A DNA stretch of 64,000 bases, taken from assembly GCA_013365325.1 (NCBI GenBank), contig JABVXV010000164.1, positions 1 through 64,000 on the forward strand, written 5' to 3'. This DNA is from Dipetalonema caudispina (lineage: Eukaryota > Nematoda > Chromadorea > Rhabditida > Onchocercidae). Under the pieces are notes generated by a model. The model did not search any database. It saw only the letters and a list, made by a program, of their open reading frames with translations, and was not told where the DNA came from. The translations under genes were made by a program, and so were the position numbers. Each line of letters begins with the position of its first letter. Within the stretch, counting starts at the first letter, position 1. Shown here piece by piece: positions 48,949 to 61,200 of the stretch.

Positions 48949-51900
48949 ATGACAACACCACCGAACTTTAACAGTGTAGCTATGTTACCGGGTGCATCAT
49001 ATTTCTATCCAACAACCGCATCACAAGCATCATCTAAATGGCTTACTGATGGACATCATCATCATCATCATCTTCATCATCATCAATCGAATTCGGATGA
49101 TCAAATTCCACGAATCGTTAGTTCGAGTGGTTTTCGAACTTTACCAACTACGGATCATCTCAAATATCCTGCTGATGTTCGATGGCCTTCCGAATTCGCG
49201 TATCAAATACCGGGAATCCATCCTGCTGCAGCTGCTGCAGCGGCAGCAGTTTCAGTTACTCCATCTGCATCTGAAGCATATCCAACGGATCCATTTCCAT
49301 CAACTTCGATGGCACAATTATCCGGTAACTGTTGCTTAAATCGTTTTGACAGTACCGGAAATTGTTACTACCCAAATACTGTCCTAGCGTCACCATACAC
49401 TACCCCAGCAACTAATGAACATTTTGCCGCTGCGGAACACATCACTCATTGGAAGGTAAAGTTTGGAATAACTCATAAAAATTTGAAGTTTAAATTTCTG
49501 AAAAGCAACTGTTATTTATGGTACATTTATTGGACAAATAAGTAATTATTTATAGTTCGTTTATTTGTTCAAAGCATTGTAACTTTGTATTTGCAGAGTT
49601 GACAAAATCAAAAAAAAAAAAAAAAAGGTTGCATTTTGCACTTGAAATTACAATACGATTGAATTTCCAAGAAATAAAATCAAATTTCGGTTCAAAATTG
49701 AAACTTAAATTTCGAATTAAGTAAAAATTCTTTTATTTCATCATTTCAGGTTCCAACTCTTGCTTATACATCGTTGAACGGCAAACGATCAGCAGCAATT
49801 CGTATTCAGCAACAGCAATCTACCTCACCACCCTATCGTACAGGTCCCGGTACTAATAGTGAGTATTTCATACTTTATCTCACTTTATCATCCTATTTCT
49901 TTTTCCTTCTTTTTACAACTATTTCGCATAAAATTTACGACATTAATTATAAAAAAAAAAACTGACGGTAATTAAAATATTGATGTATTTATCGGATGGA
50001 TGAGAAAATCACGTCATAATTATTTTTGCATATGTATCATTTTAAAATTATTTCAAGAAAGAAAGAGCTTTTCCAAAAAACACAATATTTATTATCAGAA
50101 AAGTGGAATGATAACGACATATTATATTACATTTGCTATAGCTTTCGATACACTTTGACATTAAATTCGTCATCGACTCTTTTTTTCCTCTCCTTCCATC
50201 TGCCCACAGAAAATACTTTCGTTTTTTTTCGAGTTTTGAAATTTATCAATTGATAAGAAATGGTTCTTTTTATTACTATAAAAAAATTTATTCAAAATTT
50301 ATAATAATGCTCATTTTTTAATTCCAGAAATTCGTAAAAATTAGATAGGGAGATGGTTAATTACAAATGAGAGACATGAAAGATGGGAAAAAAGCTCAAA
50401 TTATCTATAAGGTTGCATATGTACGCCAGGTTAAAAAACAAACAAATTAAAAGACAATAAAAAATAAACTTATCGAAGTTTTCATTTTTTTTTTTTATTT
50501 TAAATTCTTTTTGTTTTTTAACTGATGATGAGATTTATTAATTGCAATACTTAGAAGTATGTCTGTTATTCTTAATTTCTAGTCAAATTTCTTAAAAAAG
50601 CATTAATAATGAACAGATATCCAAGTATTATATCAATTTTCAAGTAATCAAATAATAATTCCTAGCACATAATTGATACATCGTATTACAAAGTACCAAA
50701 TTTATTTCCATATATTACTTTATTAGTTTATTTTAAATCAATATATTCTATGAAAAAAAAGTTTTTTTCTTTTTTTTCTACTAAAATATTTTATTAAATA
50801 TATTTTCTCGTCTAGTATTTCTTTCTTTCAATAATTAATAGAAAATAACGAAATTTTCTGCTCAACCATTGTAACCATAAAACATGTATGGCAAATAATA
50901 ATAGATCTTGTGCCGATGATCAGAAAATACGCCGATAGCTGTAAAAATCTAACGCAAATCGAAAAATAATTTTACTTGAATGATTTACAATGACATTAGC
51001 TGACATTTCGATACATGTTTATGCTTTAACCTCAGGTACACACATAGATCGATCCATTTCAGGGTAAATGAAAAGTTTGAGGGGAAAAAAAATAGGAAAT
51101 ACAATGTTAAAAATGATATAATGGTAATATATCAGTTATTTAGCAACAATTACTATAATTACATTGCTCATGATAGAGGATAAATTTTCGAAATGTTCAA
51201 TTTTTTTACATCTTAAAATAGCCTTTTTCTGTAAATATTTTGCATGTTATTATCATTTGGCAGTTAATTGTCATAAAATACCAAAACAGTTTAGTCAGTT
51301 AAGACTTTCGAAAAAATGTGTAATTTTAGGTAAGCATACTTTTAGGCATGAGAAAGCTTCTTTGTACTTTTTTCGTTCTTTTTTTATCTAAAATAATTGG
51401 TAAAACATTGATCAAATTTGTTTGAAATTTGTTTAGCTCAAATATTTCTAGTATATTGTAATTTTAAAATTTAAACAAATGTTGAAAAGTTTGCTGTGAT
51501 CAATGAATTACAGTATTCCAACTTTTTAGTAAGTTCAGTTATTGATAATTGTTGTCCAATCTACCGTAACCCAGTTTTGCATTATGCCGTTGTTTGGATG
51601 AATTACCTTTGAAGGTCACCTGACTAATCATTATTGCAAATACTATTGTTATGTACTGCGGGGTTTCCAGGTAAGGAAGGGAGGATGGAAGGAAAGAATA
51701 GATAAGTAATGTATAAAGCTCTGAGAACTTATGAAATTTTGATTAAAGAAGTTTACATTTTAGTCGCATAAATTATGCTAATTTTAACAGTGTGAGATTT
51801 TAAAGTAAAAATTTTGCAGTGGAGAAAATCAACTTTACAAATTCAAAATAAGAGTTTTAGAGAGGAAGCAAAAATCTATTTTGCATATTTTATTGCTTTT

Positions 51901-54894
51901 TAGTTATCCTTTGTTTTTCAGTTGTTAAAGAAAAAAAAAAGACATCAACAAATAAACAGAAAGAATATTATACAGTAAACTTTTTCATGCAAAATTTTAG
52001 ATGTAAGGGTACGAACGAGTGAAAAGTATCGTATGGTATACACTGATTATCAACGATTAGAGTTGGAGAAAGAATTTCGTACATCGCAATTTATCAATTC
52101 GGAGCGAAAATCACAACTTTCATCCGAATTACAACTTACCGAACGACAAATTAAAATATGGTTTCAAAATAGGTTAGTTCTCATGCAGTAGGAAGTTATA
52201 AATGTAAGCAATAATTCATATTTGTCTTCGTTTTTTCTTTTTTCCCAAGAAAATTATTTAGAAAACAATTTCCTATTAAATTTTCCATTCATTTATATTT
52301 TTATTCATGCAAATTTGTTAATAATTTATTCTGTTTGATTTGATAATTCAAATTTTCATTTTTTTTAAAAAAAATCGACCGAAAAAGATAAAAGAAATAA
52401 TAGATGAAACAATATTGATATTTGGGATAATATTTCCTTGATCAACATAAAATTCAAAGAAATTAATATGTAAATTTTAAAACACTCGCTTTTAAATATT
52501 TGTTTTCAAGATTTTATTACAGACAAGTAAATTAATTGCTGACATGGCATTTTCTTTTTTTAATTGAATTAAATTTGCAGCAAAATTTTGATATGCAAAA
52601 GATTAGCTAAAAAAATTAACTCAATTTAATTCATTTATTTTTTTCTCCCGTATTTACAGAACAAATTAGAATCTATTTATAAATTACAGTAAAATAAAGC
52701 GAGGACATTATCATACACTAATTGATAATATTTTAGCCGACAAAGTATTCATTGATCAAGATAATGAGGAATTATTACATGTTTCATTAAGGTAAATTTG
52801 TTCTCGGAGATAATATCATTCCCCTTCTAATTCCTACCACATCAAATGATAGGTGAAAAGGAGAAAATGTCGGATGATGAAGTGAGCCATTTGCTAAAAG
52901 GTTGCGACAATTATGCAATACAAAAATTTGATTTATGTTTGGGGACAGTTGCGCGTTTAGATAGATATGAGCTGTATAATAAAAGTTGATCTAAGGATAA
53001 AATATACAAACGGATATTTCTTTTTTTCTTCTTTTTTTCTTCATCAATAATTTTTGTTGGTTACTTTAGCTTTTTTGTAGAATTTTATCTTGTAAAGAAC
53101 AAATGGATGTTGAATATTTCATCATATCATCGTTCGTTATCATTATCGTTATTATTGTTAGCTTTTTAAGAAGCCATTCACGAAGTTAGTAAAGTAGTTA
53201 TCGGATCAGCCATATAAACCGATAATTTGTCGGGTATTTTCCTGTCTTATCATCTATGCTATGTAATCATTTATCCTTTTATCAGTTTGTTTGATTTTAA
53301 TCTTAGAACACACAACTATAGCCTAGTCATGGTAATTAATTAAAGCAAATTCTAGAAATGAAAATTATTACTTCAAATTGTTTTCATCATAATACTATCA
53401 AAAACTAATTAATTCACAAGCTTTCGTTGATTATTTTATCATTAATTATCATCCGTCATAACTAGAAGATATCATTTGGCTGCTAAGATCTGAAGATATT
53501 GCTACATTTATTGTGGAAAATAATTTTTTCGCTTTTACCGCCAACCAATTTTGCTTTTTTTCCCAAAAATTTTCAAAGTTTGCAGTTTACATAGCACTTT
53601 AAATGCTTTGTCTCTCCAAATTAATTTGTAACTAATCGGTTGATAATTACTAACATTAAAAAAAGGAAAGATTACTCCATGTTTTTATAGGACAATAGAT
53701 TGATTTCAGGCGCTAAAATAGACCAATCAAATATTTTCCAAAAAAAAAATTGAAAAAAGAAAATGTAGAAGATATAAAATTGTTTTACAATCTTTTTCAA
53801 AACGATTTATATTTTGTCCGATGGATAATTACTATAATTATTGTGGAAATTTTAAGTAATTTTAGGAAATTCATTTCTTCGACATTACTTACTATCCATC
53901 CCTTTCCTCTTTTCTTTCCTTCTCAGTTAATCATAAAATGTTTATGGTTTCAAAATTTAACTAACTGTACGGTAACTTTTAATACATAAATAATAAATGT
54001 TCTATTATTATCCAAATGATCTTATCTAATTTTTCCAGGATAAGACTTTCAACGAAGAATTCTATAAATTAAGTATAATTCCAAATTTGTTTTCATATTA
54101 TAAAAAAAAAAAAAAAAATTCTATTGTCGAATTGTAAATTTTTTAAAGAATAAATTTCCCCCTTGTTTTCAAAATATTGAAAACCAAAAAAATTTATATC
54201 TTTTCAATATAATACTAAAATTATGAATTTCTGCGATTTAATTCATAAGAAATCCTTGTCAGTATATTATCATTTAAAATTGTGATAATTGATAAAATCC
54301 CGATCATCCAAAAAGTTTACTTATTGAAGTATCCATTAATTAAAGTAATCATTTCCTGATAGCTTTAAAAAAAGAACTAATTTCTTTAGCTCAAAATGCT
54401 CCAAATGTTTTGTTTGTTCTGAAAGATATTACCTATAGTACAATTTGTCTTTGTAAATATTGTTTGCACCACTACTATTTGCATAAAATTATCCCAGCTT
54501 AGAAATCCTCTTAACCTTATTGTCTCAGGGTCAACTATCACACTTCTTGATACTTATACCGTATGCTAATACTTTGTTTCTGTCGGCAATGTTTATATAA
54601 AAACTATTGAAAGTATAAAAAATTCATCCCCAATTATATATCTTCTAACGGGAAAAAGTGGGGATATTTTCACTTCAAATTATTTTCAATTTATTAGATT
54701 ATTCCAAGTAAAATTAGAGATAATTAATTTTCCTGTATTTTTTAATCAATTCGTTCATAGACGTATGTAAAATTCGAGTTTAAATATGTTTTTTCCTCTA
54801 ATTTTCACCTTTTAATGATTATTTCAGTTGAAATTCATTTATTTACAGGCGAGCAAAAGATCGCCGTGAAAATAAGAAGACACGATTGGTATGA
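48949..54894 (+). CDS. pal-1: Caudal/CDX-class homeodomain transcription factor (PAL-1)
   Basis: Nuclear transcription factor for posterior and caudal patterning. Four exons: 48949-49455, 49750-49858, 52001-52172 and 54849-54894; 277 residues. The homeodomain spans about 212-271: [18 protein letters not shown], then [20 protein letters not shown], then [14 protein letters not shown]. The [16 protein letters not shown] arm and helix 1 are diagnostic of the Caudal class. Helix 3 has Gln50 and Asn51. The N-terminal half is low complexity: a His run (36-45), an eight-Ala run (93-100), Ser/Thr/Tyr/Pro-rich. I see no clear YPWM-type hexapeptide. Intron 3 (2.7 kb) splits the codon for homeodomain Arg52. 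The stop follows the homeodomain closely; the final TTG/GTATGA could instead be a donor to an unseen tail exon. ARL6 lies upstream and the USP gene is convergent downstream. Identification is firm. Confidence 0.93.
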
Positions 54895-55299
54895 AATATG
54901 AAGATTTAGAAGCTATTATACCGATACTATCATCAAGATAGTTTTTTTTTTTATCAATGCATGTTAAATTTTTGAAACAATTTAATAATTAACTAATTAA
55001 ATCATTAAATAATAAAATGTTATGTCATTTTTGTTAATATTTTTTTTCATCTATTTCGCTTAATGCTATTCGCTTTTTATGGAGTAAGAAATATGCCTTA
55101 ATTGAAAAAAAAAAAAGTATTTTATGGACGTATGTTATATTAATGCAATGAACAGATTAATTTCATTTATAAGCTTAAAACAAATTCCTTTAAAATGATA
55201 GATTTGAGAAATTTTTCCAAAATTATGCAAGGAATTGAAATAGAATAATAAAATCACTTCTCTTATTGCTATAATTAAATGTACTCGTTACTTAACGAA

Positions 55300-55353
55300 T
55301 ATATATAATTAATATATATATATACTTATATATATATATATGTATATGTATAT
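55300..55353. repeat. (TA)n-rich microsatellite
   Basis: Imperfect run of TA units with TG interruptions, downstream of pal-1. Confidence 0.85.
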
Positions 55354-56083
55354 CATTACAAATTAATCTTTTCCCTTTACCTTCCTTCAATATTTTTTAC
55401 TTTTATTATTATTGTGTTACATTGTTTCACTTATTATATTTTGCCAGCAAAATCTGTGATTTATAAATGACCTCTTGAAATTTCATTTTTTTTTTTTTTG
55501 TTTGTTTGCTTTTTTTGTGAAATTATTATTGCACTAACAATTTCAGTCATTCATTATAATTCACTTCTTTGATGTATTTACATGTTTATTATATCTATCT
55601 ATATATTTGAACAGGTTATTATTATATGGAATGAATTCAGGGTTCACTTTTCTTGATTAATTTTTTTGTTACTTACTTTTTCATGTATTTCATTCATGAC
55701 ATTTGCATATTTAATATTGCGGAATTACCGTATAAATTGTCTTCAATTATTGCTAAATGTTCATTTTCTCATAATGAATTTTGATATTTCTTTTTGTCAT
55801 TATCATTATCATTTTATTATGCAAATGCTACATTTTAATCCACGTCCAATTCATTAAATTTTTTAATACATTAATATGAAATAAATTCGTATAATATTAT
55901 GGGACATGAAATGATGATATCAAAGAGGACGAATGATAGATGGTTTAGTTTTAGGAAGCTATAAAATTTAAGATCGTAATAATGAATTACCGCTCTGCTG
56001 AAATTTGATTCACAATTACTAAATTAAGATAATTAGTTATCTTGTTGGAAAATAATTTAGTTGTTGTTTAAAGTTTTATGCTC

Positions 56084-56087
56084 AAAA

Positions 56088-56110
<23 letters not shown>
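56084..56110. repeat. Poly-A run of 27
   Basis: One of the longest homopolymers in the window. No retroposed gene sequence is recognised next to it. Confidence 0.85.
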
Positions 56111-56118
<8 letters not shown>

Positions 56119-58264
56119 CAATGATATGAAATATAAAGAATTCAAAACTATTTGTTTTATCTTTATAAATTCCAACTTATTTAAATGAGAAAAAAGATGC
56201 AATCCAATCTATTGTAAAAATAAAGAAAAGAAGAAACAAAAGAAAAAAAAAAAAAGGAACTTCGCATATTGCAATGAATAGTTTATGATGAAGTAAAAAA
56301 GAATAAAAAAAGGATGAAATAACAAAAAGCAAACACCGACATCCTACGACAATTACGCAACAGAACAGATTTGATAGAATGATTTCCAATAGTTTTTCAC
56401 ACATGTGCAATTGGCATTGTAAATTACAAATACAAATATTTTCAATAAACATTAAGGGACTTTTGCATTTTTTTTTTTTTTTAAAAACATAGTCCAATAG
56501 TTTAATGACAATAATCATTTATTTTTTTGATTTCAAATTCATTACTTGATTAAATTTGATTTGAAAATATAACCATTTTTTTTCTTTTTTTCTTTCTTTT
56601 TTTTGCAAATAGTATATAATATTTGGTAGGAATCATTTCATGAAACGACTAGTTAGAATATAATATTACAAGTTTTAAAATTCAATATTATGTGTAACAT
56701 GATAAAAAAAAGACAGCATATTCGATTACTGAAATCAAACTTTATTAGCAATAAAATCCTGTACACAAAGCATATTTCAAATTTATATACTAATCAATTT
56801 TATAAGATTCTTTCGAATTATTTCATTTTGGAAGTTAAACAATTACACTACTAAACAAGAGATTGTTTTCTGATTGATTGTAATGAATGCATGAAATGAT
56901 AAGGGAATTCATCAATATCAGCATCAGGTAAATCGATTCATTGTTATATAATTTACTCCTAAACATGTGAATGAATGATTCTTGCATAAATAGTGATAAA
57001 AGCAAAGCGTTTATTTCATATATTTACATAACTAATACCATTTATTAATGAGCAAAATATTAATGGGAAATGAAGATTATTTCCATATAATTATTTCCTG
57101 AACAGGAACAGAAAAAGCCTTTGGAGAGAGAGGAAAGGCAGAAGACATGAAACTTTAAAATACGAATGAAGCAATGCGAAGTCAGAAGATATTTACAATC
57201 AGCGAATAATTTCAAATCTAACTTAGAATTTTCCCTTTGCTAAAAGTGTTTCTTCTAGAAATGTCACTGTTACCTTTAAATTACATTCCCCACCTAACTA
57301 AATATATAAAAATAATACCGCTTCAAAAACGATAAGCCCACATAAAAAATACTGTAGAAAACGGATGCCATATGATGAAACACGTATTCAAAGCATAAAA
57401 ACGCTTAAACTAGAAGATGAACAAAAATTACAGAAGTGAAATTTGATTTTGGATAATTTTTCAAAAGATGAGCATTGAGAAATCGCAGAATCAACTTTTC
57501 CAACCATGAATTTCGCAATTCAATTCATTAATCCTCCATTTTGCTCACAGTTAAACACTACACCGGATTTTATGAGAAATCCAAACATAAACGTGATAAT
57601 GAAAAGTTTTTTATGTACAAGGACTTCTACTTGCTGAATCTTTAGCAAAAAGAAAATCTAACAGTAATATTTCCTAACTGTATAAATAACTAATGCAAAG
57701 AAAGCTTTAAAGGAAGTAAAGCATTAACTGCGATAAACTAGTTAAACCAATGCTTGAACATAATACGATCAAGAAGTGATGAATGGATGATATGTTCAGC
57801 AAAAGTGAGGCAATGATGCAACGCAAACATATCAACAAGCAATATATATTTCCATCCTTGTAGCTCAGAAAAGAAAAGAAACATTCCCGGATCTATTAAT
57901 TCAAATTTAGAACGCGAAATAACACAAGGAAAGAGATCTTTCATTCTTTAAACAAAAAATTTTCTAATTCCAAATAGAGGAAAGAGCAGAGTTCTGGTTC
58001 CTACCTTAGATAAACACGGCTGAACTACGACATTAACTCATATCGGAAACATAATGTGGCAGTAGACAGTAGGAATGAAACTAGGAAGATTTCTAAGCAA
58101 AATAAAATAGAGCAAAAAATTATCATTTCATTTCCTTTGTACAAAGCTGACAATAAAATTATTTTAATTGAATGAACGATAATGTATAAAATATTAACAA
58201 TCGAACTCTTGCAGTGTTAATGATTATGGTGAGACATTGCTAAGATATAGCATCTTTATTCGAA

Positions 58265-61200
58265 CTAATCCATTCTCTCATAAAATAATAAATAAGCACT
58301 CTTCTTATCAACTTGCGATTCTTTCACTGCCTGAAATACAATTGGTTCATAAGACTAAACAGATTTTAAGATATTGTTCTTACATGAATTTTTAGCATAT
58401 CGTACAAAATTTACCTGACAACGGCTATCATTGAAACTAAACCACTGATTATTGTTCTTGGCGTAAGCAACATAGTGACCTGAAGCCATAGCACCATAGT
58501 GGTTCTGAAAACAAAAAATAAAATAGCTTTGAGACAATTTAATTATCCTTCTCCTTTTGACTGAAATTAAAAAAAAAAAAGATTATTCAAAATTACTTGT
58601 GATTTAAAGTGTATGTTCGAAACTTACTGCAATAGCAAAACAATTGTATTTTGTTGATGTTTTAACATCTGGATCCCGAAGCCATTCTCTGAGATCTAAG
58701 TTTTCCAGCGGAAAGTCTACTACTTTACAAGATTTCATCCACCGTCGTTCAGACTTTACGCAAACAAATCTCTTGAAGTGTATGATCTGCAAAAAAAGTG
58801 AAATGAAAAAGTCCCAACTCCAACAAAAACTGTGGCACCGATGTCGCCTAAACCATCCATCGTTAATGATAAAAAGTAATATTCTACTACTCAATGGCAT
58901 GCATATATCATGCGTAAAGTTAAGGCATCATGCCAGCAAACGCAAAAGAAATCATGCAGATAATCCAGTCATTCTGAGTGATTATGATGCTAACCAACAA
59001 ACCATCCCCTCTCTATTGTTTATTCTCTAACTGAGGGAATATATTTGTATCAGAGTAATAAATTTTCTCAGAGAGTCTATTAACTAAAATTTTCTTGCGT
59101 ACCAAATGATAAAAACAAACCAGTATTTTAGGCAAGCGCCAAATCGCCAGGGCTTTTGTTGTTGGACATTTTTTGCCACACGGCTTACACATTATCTCAT
59201 CATCTAAACGTTCCGCTTGCATAAAATCATTCAAACATGAAAGCAACGAACACGGTCGATAGTGTACTTCCCAAGCTTGTAATACCGACCCATCGTCTCG
59301 GCATAACTTAAAGAACAGTTAAAACAGAGTGGAATACAAAATGATATGATAAAGTCAACTACAGCTCAAACAATACGCTTGGACAATATCTTGACCACAT
59401 TTTTTTAAACATGCTTTTAATAAAAAAAGAAGTAATTTTCTGCTTACTCTGAACTAAAACTACTCATTCGCGAATTTTTAACTAACAACAGCAACCAATA
59501 CATTGATACTTCATTAACGATTATAACAGCAGAATACTCTCATATCAAATTAAAATAAAAACGAAGATACTACTATCGAAAACAAAAGATAAAATTTACT
59601 AAAGTAAATACCACGAATCAAGTTAATGATTCTCAACAATATGAAGGCAAGAATCATCTTACAATGATAGCAAGCGTAAATTAATACTTCAGTTTTCTCC
59701 GTTGCAGATATTAGAATCCTAACCAGTTCAACAGAATGTTGATATCGTAGATAGAGAGCAATTGGTTTCCAATCGATAGCAACTGCCACCAAGTTATCCT
59801 CAATAATTTCATCGTTAGTCAAAATCGCACAACCGCGACAAAACGCTGGCCATGCACATTTTGAACACCACTCGAATGATAACTTCACGCAACATAAATC
59901 AAATGGATAACCATTTCGAATATCTTCTGCTCTAAAACATAACAAAGGAAGGAAAAAAACTCGCAAAATTTTGTAAGTTATCAAATAATAACATTAAAAA
60001 AAACAGAAACATCAATATTCAAGAAACTGTTAAAATTATCGGCGCCTGTTTGGAACCATTATTATATTTGAAAACATGATGAGACGCAATTTAACTGCAA
60101 TGTATCATATAAAAGCGATAAGCAGATGAAGGTATAATTGATCAATCGTGGGTTATACTTATCTGAAATAAACTTACGCATCGATGGCACGATTTGCTTC
60201 TCTAGTGCGCTGTTGTTTTCCAGCGTTGCCATTTTTTAGGAACCGTGAAACATGTAGCCAAACCTCCTCATATAGTTTATTACCAGTTGTTTTACCCTGC
60301 AGCAATGAAATACAAGAATAAACACACCCAAATATTTTTTGTCACTTAGGAATCCATAAAAGCAACAATGATATACTACCTCTGACCTCCACTAACACGC
60401 ATTTCCGATGCTACCAATCAAAAACTTCACAGTTGCTTATATACCTAGTTCTGATCAGCACGATCAGAGAGACAATTTTTTTTACCTAGAAAAATGTAAC
60501 TGACCGGTGTAAATCGCAGAATGAGTGGAACACCGAAAACACGAGCAGTACAACCACGTGTTGCGCCAAGCAAATATGAGTCATTGTACTGCTATAATTA
60601 CAATAGAAAAAATGTAAAAAAAATACAAGAAATATCCAATAAAAAGACAAAGCAAGAAAATGAATTGAAAAAAGAATTTCTTCAGCCAGTGAGAAAATAC
60701 ACTGGTAACATGTCATTCGACTTTGCCAAGCTAATTGAAGCATACCAATATGATTAGATATGCCATCACAATAAGAATTGAACCTAATTATCACACTCGC
60801 CAAGTCAAGCTATACCAAAAGCTCATATTTTTTAGCTGTGTTTAATAAGCGAAAATGATTGAACGAAATTTGCACAAATATTTGCTTCTACTCTGAAGAA
60901 ACTACCATTTTACGATGAGCGGCAATCACTGTTGGTGCTGCTATGAAACATTCTGGATTTGACTGATCTTCTTGAGCAGGCAATTCAAATGCATAAAGCA
61001 GTGCATCGTTTGGATAAACACTAATGGAACTGTTATCGTCGCCAACTGATTCATTAACTCCTTGCTAAATTATTTTCAGTAATCAAAGGTCGAAAGACGA
61101 AATAAAAAAATGGATGGCACACTCCTCGTCGTATTGAATAAGTAATGCAGATGACTAGTGCAAAGAGAAACTGGAGAGTTAAAATAGCGACTATTCTGTT

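Larger units (their letters stand above)
54895..58264. other. Convergent intergenic region pal-1/USP
   Basis: No gene seen. It should hold both 3' UTRs. The pal-1 side is AT-rich with simple repeats. From about 56,800 the composition becomes more even. The frame at 57,738-57,944 (-) has no splice context and is probably 3' flank of the USP gene. Confidence 0.6.

Noticed and set aside
58644..59030. 128-codon plus-strand frame
   Set aside because: It is antisense to USP exon 58628-58786 and flanks, with no splice or family support.
60521..60757. 78-codon plus-strand frame starting [10 protein letters not shown]
   Set aside because: Antisense to USP exon 60505-60588; the minus-strand exon has homology and correct phase.
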